Part shown: one piece after another, positions 29,994 through 41,813 of the stretch
How the letters are laid out: every line of letters begins with the position of its first letter
Numbering within the stretch: position 1 is the stretch's first letter
Origin: Pseudomaricurvus alkylphenolicus
Lineage (GTDB): Bacteria > Pseudomonadota > Gammaproteobacteria > Pseudomonadales > Cellvibrionaceae
DNA: 64,000 bases
Assembly (NCBI RefSeq): GCF_011683955.1
Contig: NZ_JAAQPI010000006.1
Location: 248,001-312,000 of the forward strand
Direction of reading: 5' to 3'
The notes under the pieces: generated by a model
Told to the model about the DNA's origin: nothing
Seen by the model: the letters and a program-made list of their open reading frames with translations, nothing else
The model's database searches: none
Program-made: the position numbers and the translations under genes

Positions 29994-30050
29994 GCGCCTT
30001 TGGCGCTCGATTATTCAATGACAACCCGATCGAAATCGGGCCATCGGGTT
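29994..30050 (-). promoter_or_regulatory. Two leader hairpins before sucC
   Basis: In the lpd-sucC spacer, AACCCGAT (30023-30030) pairs with ATCGGGTT (30043-30050), and GCGCC pairs with GGCGC across a TTT loop (29994-30006). The second hairpin lies about 20 nt before the sucC ATG. Rfam describes a sucC leader RNA in gammaproteobacteria; I cannot confirm that this is it. Confidence 0.5.
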
Positions 30051-30106
30051 TGAGACACACCTGAACTCTGTGGTCCTCGGCGTGTCCCCCGTGGTGCGCT
30101 GTAATA

Positions 30107-31561
<1,455 letters not shown>

Positions 31562-31593
31562 CTAGCTTAGTGAGGTTTGAATACTGTCTTAGC

Positions 31594-31632
31594 GACTTAT
31601 GATGACATGCAGATGAATCGTCAGCATAAGTC
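31594..31632. repeat. Intercistronic hairpin between sucB and lpd
   Basis: GACTTATGATGAC (31594-31606) pairs with GTCAGCATAAGTC (31620-31632) with a single A-G mismatch. It lies in the 113-nt gap. A second small palindrome, ATCCC/GGGAT-type, occurs at about 31641-31655. These may set differential stability of sucAB and lpd messages. Confidence 0.6.
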
Positions 31633-31665
31633 ACTTTGGAAATCCCTATAGGGGATATAAGCCGC

Positions 31666-32886
31666 TTACAATTCCAACAGGATGCGAGCGGGATCTTCGA
31701 TCATGTCCTTGATGGCCACCAGGAACTGTACAGCGTCCTTACCGTCAATCAGGCGGTGGTCGTAGGACAGCGCCAGGTACATCATCGGCAGGATTTTCAC
31801 TTCACCGTCAACGGCAACCGGGCGGTCCTTAATAGCGTGCATGCCCAGAATCGCGGTCTGCGGCGGGTTGATAATCGGAGTGGACATCAGTGAACCAAAA
31901 CCACCACCGTTGGTGATGGAGAAAGTGCCACCGGTCATTTCTTCCATGGTCAACTTGCCCGCCTGGGCACGGATCGCGTAGTCCTTGATGGTGTTCTCCA
32001 CCGCGGCCAGACTCTTGTGCTCAGCATCGCGAATCACAGGAACTACCAGACCACGATCGGTGGAAACCGCCACACTGATGTCCTGGTAACCGTGGTATAC
32101 GATATCGTCGCCGTCGATAGAAGCATTGACCGCGGGGAAACGACGCAGCGCTTCAACGGCAGCCTTCACAAAAAAGCCCATAAAGCCCAGACGGGTACCG
32201 TTGTGAGATTTCTCGAACTGATCTTTGTACTTTTTGCGCAATGCCATCACAGGTGCCATGTTCACCTCGTTGAAGGTGGTCAGCATGGCGGTGCCCTGGG
32301 AAGTTTCCATCAGGCGCTCTGCAATACGCTTGCGCATGCGGGTCATGGGTACACGCTTTTCAACACGCTCGCCGACAATCGCAGGCTCGGCAGCGGCAGG
32401 AGCGGCAGCCGGCGCAGCGGCTGGTGCCGGAGCGGGCACAGCAGCCGGTGCGGCGGCAGGCGTCTGAGCATTGGCGACGTCTTCTTTAGTGATACGGCCG
32501 TCTTTGCCCGTACCGGCAACAGACGCCAGATCGACGCCTTTTTCCTGAGCCAGTTTGCGGGCGGAAGGACTCGCAGCAGCAGCGCCTTCCGAGGTAGCCA
32601 CCTCTTCGGCGACGGTTTCAGCAACCGCCGGAGCGGCGGCGCTCGCTTCGCCGGCGGCAAATTGAGCAATTACCTCGTTACTCAGAATGGTGTCACCCTC
32701 TGCTTTGATGATTTCAGCGATGCTGCCATCCGCCGGTGCAACGACTTCCAAAACAACCTTGTCGGTTTCGATATCAACAATCAGCTCGTCGCGCGAAACA
32801 GGTTCGCCGGGCTGCTTGTGCCAGGTTGCTACAGTGCCGTCCTGTACGGATTCCGGAAAAGTGGGTGCCTTGATTTCGATAGTCAT
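31666..32886 (-). CDS. sucB: Dihydrolipoyl succinyltransferase (E2)
   Basis: Core of the 2-oxoglutarate dehydrogenase complex. The 406 residues hold one lipoyl domain (lysine in [15 protein letters not shown]), an alanine-rich linker, an E3-binding domain ([20 protein letters not shown]), an Ala/Pro linker, and the catalytic domain with [17 protein letters not shown] (active-site His and Asp) near the C-terminus. AAGGA precedes the ATG. It lies between sucA and lpd. Confidence 0.98.
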   Translation of the reverse strand: MTIEIKAPTFPESVQDGTVATWHKQPGEPVSRDELIVDIETDKVVLEVVAPADGSIAEIIKAEGDTILSNEVIAQFAAGEASAAAPAVAETVAEEVATSEGAAAASPSARKLAQEKGVDLASVAGTGKDGRITKEDVANAQTPAAAPAAVPAPAPAAAPAAAPAAAEPAIVGERVEKRVPMTRMRKRIAERLMETSQGTAMLTTFNEVNMAPVMALRKKYKDQFEKSHNGTRLGFMGFFVKAAVEALRRFPAVNASIDGDDIVYHGYQDISVAVSTDRGLVVPVIRDAEHKSLAAVENTIKDYAIRAQAGKLTMEEMTGGTFSITNGGGFGSLMSTPIINPPQTAILGMHAIKDRPVAVDGEVKILPMMYLALSYDHRLIDGKDAVQFLVAIKDMIEDPARILLEL

Positions 32887-32929
32887 TCTTCTGATCCTTT
32901 AGCCTTACGCTAATAAATTTTGCCTTAGC

Positions 32930-32948
32930 TGGCCCGCCTGGCGGGCCA
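32930..32948. repeat. GC-rich hairpin between sucA and sucB
   Basis: TGGCCCGC and GCGGGCCA (32930-32937 and 32941-32948) form an 8-bp stem with a 3-nt loop in the 90-nt gap. No T-run follows, so it is an intercistronic stem rather than a terminator. Confidence 0.6.
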
Positions 32949-32976
32949 TAATGTTGTTGGGTTTTGCTCAGTCAGT

Positions 32977-35811
32977 TCAACCGATGGTCAACGCCTCGTT
33001 GATAAAGCGATTCTGCTCTTCCACATGGATCGACATGTAGCCGGCCGCCGGAGCAGCAGAGGCTTCACGCCCGACAAAATTGAGATAGAGCTTCGGATTA
33101 ATGTCGTGAATCACACGACGCATGTGGTGCTGACTGCTGTACCAGGCACCCTGGTTCATGGGTTCTTCCTGACACCAAACCACTTCCTGAAGATTGGTAA
33201 ACGGCTCCAATGCCGCTTTCAGTTCCACTTCAGGGAATGGGTAGAGCTGCTCGAGACGTACCAGGGCGACATCGTCCTGCCCCTGCTCCATTCGTGCCTC
33301 CAGCAGGTGGTAGTACACCTTGCCGCTGCACAATACGACGCGCTTAACGTTCTCGGGTTTGAGCTCGTGCTCACCAATAACATTGTGGAACTTGCCCTGT
33401 GCCAACTCTTCCAGCGAGGAGGTGGCCAGCTTGTGACGCAAAATCCACTTCGGACTCATAACCACCAGCGGACGACGCATGGGGCGCACCGCCTGGCGAC
33501 GCAACATATGGAACACCTGCGCCGGCGTGGTGGGGATACAGACTTGGATGTTGTGCTCGGCACACAACTGCAGGTAGCGCTCCAGACGTGCAGAAGAGTG
33601 CTCGGGCCCCTGCCCTTCATATCCGTGCGGCAGCAGCATCGTCAGGCCGCACAGGCGTCCCCACTTGTGCTCTCCACTGGTAATAAACTGATCGATCACC
33701 ACCTGGGCACCGTTGGCAAAATCACCAAACTGAGCTTCCCAGATCACCAGAGCATTTGGCGTAGTAGTGGCATAGCCGTATTCAAATGCCAACACCGCCT
33801 CTTCCGACAGGAACGAATCGTAGATGTCGAACTCAGGCTGATCCTCGCGCAGGTGACGTAGCGGCTGGTAGCTGCTACCGTCCTTCTGATTGTGAATCAC
33901 CGCGTGACGGTGAGAGAAGGTACCGCGGCCAACGTCCTGTCCGGTCAATCGCACACGGGTGCCTTCATCCAGAATTGTGGCATAAGCCAGGGTTTCCGCC
34001 ATGCCCCAATTAATAGGCTGGGCACCACCGGCCATTTTGCGGCGGTCATCATAGATTTTTTGCACCTGGCGCTGTACCTGAACACCGTCTGGTACTTCGC
34101 ACATCTTCTGGGCCAGCTCCTGCAGACGCTTGAGCTCGAAGCCGGTGTTTGCCGGGGTGGTCCAGTCGTGGCCGATAAAGGGCGTCCAATCCACAAACAG
34201 GGATTTGTCCGGCTCACTGACCAGCCCCTGGGCCACGTGTTCGCCCGCATCCAACGCATCACGATAGGCGTTGGACATTTGATCGGCCTCCGCCTTGCTC
34301 ACCACGCCCTGGGCTACCAGATAGTCAGCATACAGCGTGCGGGTGGTCTTGTGCTTGCGAATGGTCTTGTACATCAACGGCTGAGTGGACGAAGGCTCGT
34401 CGGTTTCATTGTGACCGCGACGACGGTAACAGACCAGATCAATAACCACGTCTTTCTTAAACTCGTAGCGGTAGTCCATCGCCAGCAGAGTCACAAACAG
34501 AACCGCTTCGGGATCGTCCGCGTTGACGTGGAAGATCGGCGCTTCAATAACCTTGGCCACGTCGGTGCAGTACTCGGTGGAGCGGGCATCTTCACGACGG
34601 CTGGTGGTAAAGCCAACCTGATTATTGATCACAATGTGCAAGGTACCGCCCGTGCTGTAGGCGCGGGTCTGGGACATCTGGAAGGTTTCCATCACCACAC
34701 CCTGACCGGCAAAGGCCGCGTCACCGTGTACGGAGATTGGAACCACCTTATTGCCGAGCGGATCGTCACGGCGATCCTGGCGGGCACGGACCGAACCTTC
34801 CACCACCGGCGAAACGATCTCCAGGTGAGAGGGGTTAAAGGACATCGCCAGATGCACTTCACCGCCGGGGGTCATCACGTTGGAAGAGAAACCCTGGTGG
34901 TATTTCACATCACCGGAGCTGTCGATGATGCGCTTGCCCTCGAACTCGTCAAACAGGTCGGCTGGATTCTTACCCAGGGTGTTAACCAGGGTATTGAGGC
35001 GACCACGGTGGGCCATACCCAGAACAATCTCCTTGGCACCGTGCTCGCCGGCGCGACGAATCAAGCCGTCGAGCAATGGAATAAAGCTCTCGCCACCTTC
35101 GAGACCGAAACGTTTGGTACCCGGATACTTGCTGTCCAGGTGACGTTCAAGGCCTTCGGCCGCCGTCAGACGCTCAAGGATACGCTTGCGAAAATCCGGT
35201 TCGTAATGGGGGTTGGAGCGAACACTTTCGAGGCGCTGCTGCAGCCACTGTTTCTCGGCGAAGTTGGTGATGTGCATGATCTCCGGGCCAACAGAACCGC
35301 AGTAGGTCTGCTCCAGAGAATCGATGATTTCACGCAATGTGGCTTCTTCTTTGCCGAAGAAGGTATTACCGGTCTGGAAAGTGGTATCCAGGTCGGCGGG
35401 TGTGAGGCCGTGAAACGACAGCTCCAGGTCGGGCACCTTTTCACGCTGCATCAAACCCAGCGGATCAAGGCTGGCCTTTTGGTGACCGCGGAAACGGTAG
35501 GAGCTCATCAACTGAACGACTTTAACCTGCTTGCGTTCATGTTCGATGTTGGCGCCGCCGGAACCAGGTGCCGCCAGAGGACGTGCACGGTTTTTACCCA
35601 GCAGTTCAAAGTGCTCTCGAATTACAGAATGGGGTGTATCCTGGGACACGACGCCTTCGACACGGGGAAGCTGGTCGAAGTAATTACGCCATTCTTCAGG
35701 AACGCCGTTGGGATCGTATAAATAGGTATCGTAGAGTTCCTCGACATAGGCCGCATTCCCACCGGATATATGGGAGGTCGCCCACAGTCGCTCCATGATG
35801 CTTTCTTGCAT
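32977..35811 (-). CDS. sucA: 2-Oxoglutarate dehydrogenase E1
   Basis: Thiamine-diphosphate enzyme that decarboxylates 2-oxoglutarate in the TCA cycle. The 944 residues are of family length. The N-terminal segment NAAYVEELYDTYLYDPNGVP is typical. The centre has GMAHRGRLNTLVNTLGKNP and HGDAAFAGQGVVMETFQMS, and the C-terminal transketolase-like part has LLPHGYEGQGPEHSSARLER. AGGTGG lies 6 nt before the ATG. A gap of 505 nt separates it from sdhB, so it may have its own promoter. Confidence 0.98.
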   Translation of the reverse strand: MQESIMERLWATSHISGGNAAYVEELYDTYLYDPNGVPEEWRNYFDQLPRVEGVVSQDTPHSVIREHFELLGKNRARPLAAPGSGGANIEHERKQVKVVQLMSSYRFRGHQKASLDPLGLMQREKVPDLELSFHGLTPADLDTTFQTGNTFFGKEEATLREIIDSLEQTYCGSVGPEIMHITNFAEKQWLQQRLESVRSNPHYEPDFRKRILERLTAAEGLERHLDSKYPGTKRFGLEGGESFIPLLDGLIRRAGEHGAKEIVLGMAHRGRLNTLVNTLGKNPADLFDEFEGKRIIDSSGDVKYHQGFSSNVMTPGGEVHLAMSFNPSHLEIVSPVVEGSVRARQDRRDDPLGNKVVPISVHGDAAFAGQGVVMETFQMSQTRAYSTGGTLHIVINNQVGFTTSRREDARSTEYCTDVAKVIEAPIFHVNADDPEAVLFVTLLAMDYRYEFKKDVVIDLVCYRRRGHNETDEPSSTQPLMYKTIRKHKTTRTLYADYLVAQGVVSKAEADQMSNAYRDALDAGEHVAQGLVSEPDKSLFVDWTPFIGHDWTTPANTGFELKRLQELAQKMCEVPDGVQVQRQVQKIYDDRRKMAGGAQPINWGMAETLAYATILDEGTRVRLTGQDVGRGTFSHRHAVIHNQKDGSSYQPLRHLREDQPEFDIYDSFLSEEAVLAFEYGYATTTPNALVIWEAQFGDFANGAQVVIDQFITSGEHKWGRLCGLTMLLPHGYEGQGPEHSSARLERYLQLCAEHNIQVCIPTTPAQVFHMLRRQAVRPMRRPLVVMSPKWILRHKLATSSLEELAQGKFHNVIGEHELKPENVKRVVLCSGKVYYHLLEARMEQGQDDVALVRLEQLYPFPEVELKAALEPFTNLQEVVWCQEEPMNQGAWYSSQHHMRRVIHDINPKLYLNFVGREASAAPAAGYMSIHVEEQNRFINEALTIG

Positions 35812-36316
35812 TTGTGCCCACCTTTAAACAGGGCATCGCTTCCTGCATGAGCAAATACAACGTGTCTATCAGCTCTGACACGGCTTCACCGTCTGCAACT
35901 CATCACACCGCTTCTATGCCAATGAGACCTCGATATTGGCAGCGCGAGTTGCTTCAGCCAGCACAGACGTCGGCAAGTTTCACCAAACGCCACATAAGTG
36001 CGTGAACCCCGTGAGAAACAAGCAGACTTGCTTATCTACCTCACACAGTTAGCCCGGGACTCGATTTTATCAAGCGACCCGAAATACCCCTGCTATTACT
36101 AGCAATTAGCTAACAGTTAAAACCAAATCTTTTGGATCGGTTTCGTTCTTTGTCGGATCGTCACCCCAACCAGGGTGCGCCCAAATCTATAATTCTTATT
36201 GAGCAAGCCGGTCGCTAGTCTGTATCGATGTCACGGCCGGCCGGCTGGGTCTCTGCACTAAATACGGTACCTGATAAAGAGGCCACCTCTGTGGGCGGCC
36301 TTCTTTGACAGCGCTA
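35812..36316. other. sdhB-sucA intergenic region (505 bp)
   Basis: No gene is seen. A bidirectional terminator-like hairpin is near the sdhB end (36280-36301). The rest would be the promoter and long leader of sucA on the minus strand. A sucA leader RNA class (sucA-II) is described for Pseudomonadales, but I could not verify it by eye. Confidence 0.5.
36280..36301 (-). terminator. Terminator-like hairpin after sdhB
   Basis: On the minus strand AGGCCGCC pairs with GGTGGCCT (8 bp including one G-U) across a 6-nt loop, followed by CTTTATC. It lies 16 nt past the sdhB stop and may end or attenuate the sdh message before sucA. Confidence 0.6.
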
Positions 36317-37021
36317 TTAGGTTCCGCTTTGAATCAACATGTTACGGATATGCCCGATAGCGCGAGTGGGGTTCAACCCCTTCGGGCACACGGAAACACA
36401 GTTCTGGATGCCGTGGCAGCGGAATACGCTGAACGGATCATCCAGATTGGCCAGTCGGGCTTCAGTCGCTGTGTCACGGCTGTCCGCGAGGAAGCGGTAT
36501 GCCTGCAACAGGCCGGCCGGGCCAATAAATTTATCTGGGTTCCACCAGAACGACGGACAGCTGGTAGAACAGCAAGCGCAGAGAATACACTCGTACAATC
36601 CATCCAGTTTAGCCCGGTCTTCGGGAGACTGCAGGCGCTCGATCGCCGGAGCCGGCGTGTCGTTCTGCAGGTAAGGCTCGATCTTCTTGTACTGGGCGTA
36701 GAACTGGCTCATGTCGATCACCAGGTCGCGAATCACCGGCAGGCCGGGCAGCGGACGCAGGATCAGCGTGTTGCCTTCAACACACTCGGACAGGGGTTTA
36801 ATACAGGCCAGGCCGTTCTTGCCGTTGATGTTCATGCCGTCGGAGCCGCACACGCCTTCACGGCAGGAGCGACGAAACGCCAGTGAAGGGTCCTGGGCCT
36901 TGAGCAACTCCAGCACATCCAGCACCATCAGGTCTTTACCCTGCGTGTCCACCTCATAGCTTTGCATGTAAGGGGCGGAATCCGTCTCAGGGTTATAACG
37001 ATAAACTTCTACTTTCAACAT
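36317..37021 (-). CDS. sdhB: Succinate dehydrogenase iron-sulfur subunit
   Basis: Carries electrons from the SdhA flavin to quinone. With the ATG at 37021 the protein has 234 residues. [2Fe-2S] cysteines are in CREGVCGSDGMNINGKNGLAC (split over C-x4-C and the later C), and the [4Fe-4S] and [3Fe-4S] sets are in CILCACCSTSCPSFWW and CHGIQNCVSVCPKGLNP. GGGGGA lies 9 nt upstream of this ATG; a TTG three codons earlier is in frame but unlikely. Confidence 0.97.
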   Translation of the reverse strand: MLKVEVYRYNPETDSAPYMQSYEVDTQGKDLMVLDVLELLKAQDPSLAFRRSCREGVCGSDGMNINGKNGLACIKPLSECVEGNTLILRPLPGLPVIRDLVIDMSQFYAQYKKIEPYLQNDTPAPAIERLQSPEDRAKLDGLYECILCACCSTSCPSFWWNPDKFIGPAGLLQAYRFLADSRDTATEARLANLDDPFSVFRCHGIQNCVSVCPKGLNPTRAIGHIRNMLIQSGT

Positions 37022-37039
37022 TGTCTGCAATCCCCCGGT

Positions 37040-38812
37040 TTAGTAGGTACGAACCTTAGGTTCGAACGCTTCCATGGTCTTCGGTGCGAAGTTAACTGCA
37101 CGTTTGCCAACGCGCTTCTCGCCCGGGAAGTACATGGAGTGGCACAACCAGTTTTCGTCGTCACGATCCTGGAAGTCTTCACGGGCGTGAGCACCGCGGG
37201 ACTCTTTGCGCTCTTCAGCGGCGATAGCAGTTGCCTCGGCCACTTCCAGCAGGTTTTGCAGTTCCAGCGCTTCAACACGTGCGGTGTTGTAGGCGTTGGA
37301 TTTGTCAGCCAGCTTGACGTTCTCAATGCGCTCGCGCAGATCGGCCAGCTTCTTGATGCCTTCCTGCATGAACTCGCCCTTACGGAACACACCGAAGTGA
37401 TTCTGCATGGTGTTCTGCAGTTCTTTACGCAGCTCAGCAGCGCCTTCACCGTTGTTGGTGTTGTTAACGCGGTTGAGGCGATCCATGGCGGCTTCCAGGT
37501 CGGACTCGGAAGCTTCGCGGTGCTCGATACCTTCGCGCAGGGCCTTCTCGATAAACAGGCCGGAGGCGCGACCGAATACCACCAGGTCAAGCAGCGAGTT
37601 ACCACCCAGGCGGTTGGCACCGTGTACGGATACACAGGCAACTTCACCACAGGCGTAGAAACCGTCGATCACCTTGTCGTTACCGTCGGCATCTGTGGTC
37701 AGAGCCTGGCCGTCAACGTTGGTGGGGATACCCCCCATCATGTAGTGACAGGTTGGAACAACAGGAATCGGCTCTTTAACCGGATCAGCGTGAGCGAAGG
37801 TACGGGACAGTTCCAGAATGCCAGGCAGTTTGGCGTTCAGGGTCTCTTCACCCAGGTGGTCCAGCTTCAGGAATACGTGGTCGCCTTCCTCACCACAGCC
37901 ACGGCCGTCGAGGATTTCCAGAACCATGGATCGGGCCACAACATCACGGCCGGCCAGGTCTTTGGCGTTAGGCGCATAACGCTCCATAAAGCGCTCGCCA
38001 TCTTTGTTGATCAGGTAGCCACCTTCACCGCGACAACCTTCGGTGACCAGTACACCGGCGCCGGCAATACCGGTCGGGTGGAACTGCCACATTTCGATGT
38101 CCTGCACCGGGAAGCCGGCACGCAGGGCCATACCGACACCGTCGCCGGTGTTGATGTGGGCATTGGTGGTGGACGCGTAGATGCGGCCGGCGCCGCCGGT
38201 GGCGAATACAGTGGCTTTGGACTTGACGTAAACCACTTCACCATCTTCGATGTTCATGGCGATCACGCCGGTCACCACACCGTCCTGGTTCTTGACGATG
38301 TCGATGGCGAACCACTCATTCAGGAACACGGTGTCGTTCTTAACATTCCCCTGGTACAGGGTGTGCAACAGAGCGTGGCCGGTACGGTCGGCTGCTGCAC
38401 AGGTACGGGCTGCCTGGCCACCGCGGCCAAAGTCTTTGGACTGACCACCGAAAGGACGCTGGTAGATGCGACCATTTTCCTTACGGGAGAACGGCAGGCC
38501 CATATGGTCCAGCTCGAATACAGCCTCGGGGCCTACGGAACACATGTACTCAATCGCGTCCTGGTCACCGATGTAATCGGAACCCTTGACGGTGTCGTAC
38601 ATGTGCCAGCGCCAATCGTCGTTGGGATCTTCAGAGGCGATTGCACAGGTGATACCGCCCTGGGCGGAAACCGTGTGAGACCGGGTTGGAAACACCTTGG
38701 TAATTACAGCGGTCTTGTAGCCGGACTGGGCCAGCTGCAGTGCGGCGCGCATACCAGCGCCACCGCCACCAATCACAATACCGTCAAAAGAAATCGTTCG
38801 CATATTAGCCAT
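37040..38812 (-). CDS. sdhA: Succinate dehydrogenase flavoprotein subunit
   Basis: Covalent-FAD subunit that oxidises succinate. In its 590 residues the FAD motif is [19 protein letters not shown], and the flavinylated histidine is in [13 protein letters not shown]. The active-site and substrate segments include [19 protein letters not shown]. It follows sdhD by 3 nt and precedes sdhB by 18 nt. Confidence 0.98.
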   Translation of the reverse strand: MANMRTISFDGIVIGGGGAGMRAALQLAQSGYKTAVITKVFPTRSHTVSAQGGITCAIASEDPNDDWRWHMYDTVKGSDYIGDQDAIEYMCSVGPEAVFELDHMGLPFSRKENGRIYQRPFGGQSKDFGRGGQAARTCAAADRTGHALLHTLYQGNVKNDTVFLNEWFAIDIVKNQDGVVTGVIAMNIEDGEVVYVKSKATVFATGGAGRIYASTTNAHINTGDGVGMALRAGFPVQDIEMWQFHPTGIAGAGVLVTEGCRGEGGYLINKDGERFMERYAPNAKDLAGRDVVARSMVLEILDGRGCGEEGDHVFLKLDHLGEETLNAKLPGILELSRTFAHADPVKEPIPVVPTCHYMMGGIPTNVDGQALTTDADGNDKVIDGFYACGEVACVSVHGANRLGGNSLLDLVVFGRASGLFIEKALREGIEHREASESDLEAAMDRLNRVNNTNNGEGAAELRKELQNTMQNHFGVFRKGEFMQEGIKKLADLRERIENVKLADKSNAYNTARVEALELQNLLEVAEATAIAAEERKESRGAHAREDFQDRDDENWLCHSMYFPGEKRVGKRAVNFAPKTMEAFEPKVRTY

Positions 38813-38815
38813 TAC

Positions 38816-39184
38816 TTAAAACCCCCACAGAATTTCGATACCCCAGACGGTGTAAGTCACAGTGACTACACCCAGCGCCATTTGCGCCAATACTCGCAGC
38901 ACAGTGGCCTTGGAGCCCATCATGCGAGTGGTGAGGTAATCGGTCAGAACGGCCCACAAACCAATCCAGGCGTGTGCGGCCAGGGAGATCAGGGTGACCA
39001 GGCTAAAGACGCGCATCCACAGGTGGCTGTAGAGTTCTTGCCAGGCTGTGTAAGTCACTTCAGGTGTGCTGAGAATAAAACCTACAATAAAGAAGGTGTA
39101 AGCGGCCATTACCACGGCGCTTACGCGCTGAATCATCCAGTCGTAGAGGCCACTACGACCAAAGCTTGTTACTGCGGTTACCAT
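38816..39184 (-). CDS. sdhD: Succinate dehydrogenase membrane anchor subunit D
   Basis: Small inner-membrane subunit (about 122 residues) with three helices. It begins MVTAVTSFGRSGLYDWMIQR, and LAAHAWIGLWAVLTDYL holds the heme/quinone-side histidine region. Its start overlaps the sdhC stop by 7 nt. I used the ATG at 39184, two codons inside the longest frame. Confidence 0.93.
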   Translation of the reverse strand: MVTAVTSFGRSGLYDWMIQRVSAVVMAAYTFFIVGFILSTPEVTYTAWQELYSHLWMRVFSLVTLISLAAHAWIGLWAVLTDYLTTRMMGSKATVLRVLAQMALGVVTVTYTVWGIEILWGF

Positions 39185-39552
39185 ACCCAAACCCCCGCTA
39201 ATGCAATCAATACGACGGCAACAACCAGGGCGATCTTCGCGCCGGACTGTCCACCCTCAAGAGTTTCTCCGATGCCCATATCCATAATCAGGTGACGAAT
39301 ACCGGCTACCATGTGGTAGGCCAGCGCCGCCAGGGTTCCCCAGATGAAGAACTGATAGATTGGATTCTGCAGCCCTTCCTTCAAAGCGGCGAAGCTTTCT
39401 GGCGACTCCAGGCTGGCGTCGAGCATGCACAGCAGAATCGCCACACCGGCAAACAGGATGACACCTGAAACACGGTGAAGGATGGATACATAGGCGGTTA
39501 TGGGAAGTTTTATCGTGGCAATGTCAAGATTGACAGGTCTGTTCTTGTTCAC
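39178..39552 (-). CDS. sdhC: Succinate dehydrogenase cytochrome b556 subunit C
   Basis: Membrane subunit that binds heme b with SdhD. It starts at a GTG at 39550-39552 giving VNKNRPVNLDIATIKLPITA, the usual SdhC opening, and has 124 residues with three helices. SILHRVSGVILF holds the quinone-site region, and AYHMVAGIRHLIMD has the heme-ligand histidine. A longer frame to 39663 adds a cysteine-rich lead not seen in the family, so the GTG is preferred. Confidence 0.92.
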   Translation of the reverse strand: MNKNRPVNLDIATIKLPITAYVSILHRVSGVILFAGVAILLCMLDASLESPESFAALKEGLQNPIYQFFIWGTLAALAYHMVAGIRHLIMDMGIGETLEGGQSGAKIALVVAVVLIALAGVWVW

Positions 39553-40079
39553 GGTCGAGTCACACCTTTTTTCGCCCAATAGACAGGCATTTGTAGTCTG
39601 CAGCCGACCCAGGGCCGAACCGCACATCCCCCAGCATAGGTAGTAAACACAAACCGTGCCCAATGGTTAACACGCCTTGTGAAAATTAGCCCCATGAAAG
39701 ACGCGCGAAATTATAGAGATCCCCCTGTAAAAAAACAACAAATACACACAATTTCAGCCACTTAGTTCGACTAAAGTCCCATTCCCCGGTCTTTGTTGAG
39801 GTGTAAAAATCCACGATGTGACCAACAATCCACCGACTGCACCAGTTTGACCCGCCCCGCACCAATTGTGACCAACAAATTACAAACCTGCGCGAAGCCA
39901 CCAGAATACGGCGTTTTCGGGGAAAACAAGGGGAATATCTCGATTTTTACAGACTGATTTCAATTGACAATCCCAATGGGCGCCTTATAGTGTGCCCCGC
40001 CTCACAGTCCTTATAAACGGCTCAAAAGGCCGGTACTATAGAGGGCTTGTACACACATTTCTTACAACAGGAGTCCGTA
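39553..40079. other. Divergent promoter region of sdhC and gltA (527 bp)
   Basis: It separates the two TCA operons and has no gene. It holds a strong gltA promoter (39964-39991) and probably the sdhC promoter on the other strand. The segment near 39800-39890 contains two copies of TGTGACCAACAA (about 39816 and 39868), a possible direct-repeat operator. Confidence 0.55.
39964..39991 (+). promoter_or_regulatory. Strong sigma-70 promoter of gltA
   Basis: A perfect -35 TTGACA (39964-39969) and a -10 TATAGT (39986-39991) are spaced by 16 nt. It would give a leader of about 80 nt. Confidence 0.75.
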
Positions 40080-41369
40080 ATGACTGATAAGAAAGCGCAC
40101 CTTTCGGTCGACGGTTTGGATGAATCCATCGAATTACCGATTTACTCTGGTTCCACAGGCCCGGACGTCATCGACGTTACCAGCCTGACCAGTAAAGGCT
40201 ACTTCACCTACGACCCCGGATTCATGTCCACCGGGTCTTGCGAGTCCAAGCTGACCTACATCGACGGCGCCAAGGGCGTTCTGTTGCACGGCGGCTACCC
40301 TATCGAAGAGCTGGCGGCCAAGTCGGACTACCTGGAAACCTGCTACCTGCTGCTCAACGGCGAACTGCCCAACGCCGAGCAAAAGAAAGAATTCGTTGAC
40401 ATCATCACCAACCACACCATGGTGCACGAGAACATCGCCCGCTTCTTCCGCGGCTTCCGCAGCGATGCACACCCCATGGCCATCATGTGTGGCGTGGTTG
40501 GCGCCCTGTCTTCCTTCTACCACGACTCTCTGGACATCAACAATCCCGAGCACCGCAAGATCTCCGCTCACCGCCTGATTGCCAAGATGCCCACCCTGGC
40601 CGCCATGTGCTACAAGCACCACGTGGGCCAGCCGTTCATGTACCCCAACAACAAGCTGGGTTACGCAGAAAACTTCCTGCACATGATGTTCGGCACCCCC
40701 TGTGACGATCCTGAAGTGAACCCTGTTCTGGCCCGTGCCATGGACAAGATCTTCCTGCTGCACGCCGATCACGAACAGAACGCCTCCACTTCAACTGTGC
40801 GTCTGGCTGGCTCTTCCGGTGCCAACCCCTTCGCCTGTATCGCAGCCGGCATCGCCACCCTGTGGGGCCCCTCTCACGGCGGCGCCAACGAAGCGGTTCT
40901 GGCCATGCTGGAAGAGATTGGCTCTGTCGACCGTATCGATGAATACGTCGCCAAGGCCAAGGACAAGAACGATCCGTTCCGCCTGATGGGCTTCGGCCAC
41001 CGCGTCTACAAGAACTTCGACCCGCGTGCCAAGGTCATGAAGGAGTCCTGCGACGAGGTTCTGCAGGAACTGGGCCTGGAGAACGATCCTCTGCTCGCCA
41101 TCGCCAAGCGTCTGGAGCAGATCGCCCTGGAAGACGAATACTTTATCGAGAAGAAGCTGTACCCCAACGTCGACTTCTACTCCGGCATCATCATGAAGGC
41201 CATCGGTATCCCCACCGATATGTTCACCGTGATCTTTGCTACCGGCCGCACCGTAGGCTGGATTGCCCACTGGCACGAGATGATCTCCAATCCCTACAAG
41301 ATTGGTCGTCCCCGCCAGCTGTACACCGGCTACACCCCGCGCACATTTGTGCCTGTGGAAGAGCGTTAA
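40080..41369 (+). CDS. gltA: Citrate synthase (type II)
   Basis: First enzyme of the TCA cycle. With the ATG at 40080 the protein has 429 residues, the size of the hexameric NADH-sensitive Gram-negative form. The catalytic histidines are in [20 protein letters not shown] and [22 protein letters not shown] lies 7 nt upstream. It is transcribed away from sdhCDAB-suc and is followed by a strong terminator. Confidence 0.98.
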   Translation: MTDKKAHLSVDGLDESIELPIYSGSTGPDVIDVTSLTSKGYFTYDPGFMSTGSCESKLTYIDGAKGVLLHGGYPIEELAAKSDYLETCYLLLNGELPNAEQKKEFVDIITNHTMVHENIARFFRGFRSDAHPMAIMCGVVGALSSFYHDSLDINNPEHRKISAHRLIAKMPTLAAMCYKHHVGQPFMYPNNKLGYAENFLHMMFGTPCDDPEVNPVLARAMDKIFLLHADHEQNASTSTVRLAGSSGANPFACIAAGIATLWGPSHGGANEAVLAMLEEIGSVDRIDEYVAKAKDKNDPFRLMGFGHRVYKNFDPRAKVMKESCDEVLQELGLENDPLLAIAKRLEQIALEDEYFIEKKLYPNVDFYSGIIMKAIGIPTDMFTVIFATGRTVGWIAHWHEMISNPYKIGRPRQLYTGYTPRTFVPVEER

Positions 41370-41404
41370 TTCGCTTAAAAATGGGGTTTACCCCTCACAA
41401 AAAA

Positions 41405-41420
41405 GGCCGCTTACGCGGCC
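41405..41420 (+). terminator. Terminator after gltA
   Basis: GGCCGC and GCGGCC with a TTAC loop, flanked by A-runs and a 7-T run, form a classic Rho-independent terminator 36 nt past the gltA stop. Confidence 0.9.
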
Positions 41421-41486
41421 TTTTTTTGTGTTTTATTGATTATCTTTCTCTGAAAAATCAACTGCTTAGCAAGCATTCACCATTCT

Positions 41487-41792
41487 TCAACTGAGCCCAT
41501 GTAGTGAAACTACCAAAAGGGCAATTAATCCCACCAGCAGCATCCCCGCCTCCCAGAGAAACTGACGTTGCCGACGATTGAGGGCAGCAATGATTTCTTC
41601 CTGATCACAGGCCCGCGCCTGCGGATTTCTCAAGATCTCCTGGCAACGCAGCCGGGCATATTCCAGGCGCTGTCGCGTACCTTTGCTTCTGGCCAGCACT
41701 TTGGCCTGCGCCCAGATATCGAGCTTAAAACGCTGCAGGCGAATCTCCTCCGCCGCCACCTTCACCGCTTTTCTGCGAGAAACCCTAGTCAT
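41487..41792 (-). CDS. Small membrane-anchored hypothetical protein
   Basis: About 101 residues. The N-terminal 75 residues are basic and helical, and one hydrophobic helix (AGMLLVGLIALLVVSLHGLS) ends the protein, suggesting a tail anchor. I do not recognise a family. The start could also be an ATG at 41807. Tandem repeats lie directly upstream. Confidence 0.6.
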   Translation of the reverse strand: MTRVSRRKAVKVAAEEIRLQRFKLDIWAQAKVLARSKGTRQRLEYARLRCQEILRNPQARACDQEEIIAALNRRQRQFLWEAGMLLVGLIALLVVSLHGLS

Positions 41793-41813
41793 AAGCCTTA
41801 AACCCATCGCCTC

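Noticed and set aside
28055-30064. Long plus-strand frame opposite sucC and sucD (669 codons)
   Set aside because: It mirrors the minus-strand genes. High GC and strong codon bias make antisense frames open; no start signal or known domain.
33892-35721. Long plus-strand frame opposite sucA
   Set aside because: Shadow of sucA with no domain or ribosome site. The same applies to the frame 36962-39295 opposite sdhA.
39553-39663. Longer SdhC start at 39663
   Set aside because: It adds a cysteine-rich lead not found in SdhC, while the GTG at 39552 matches the family N-terminus.
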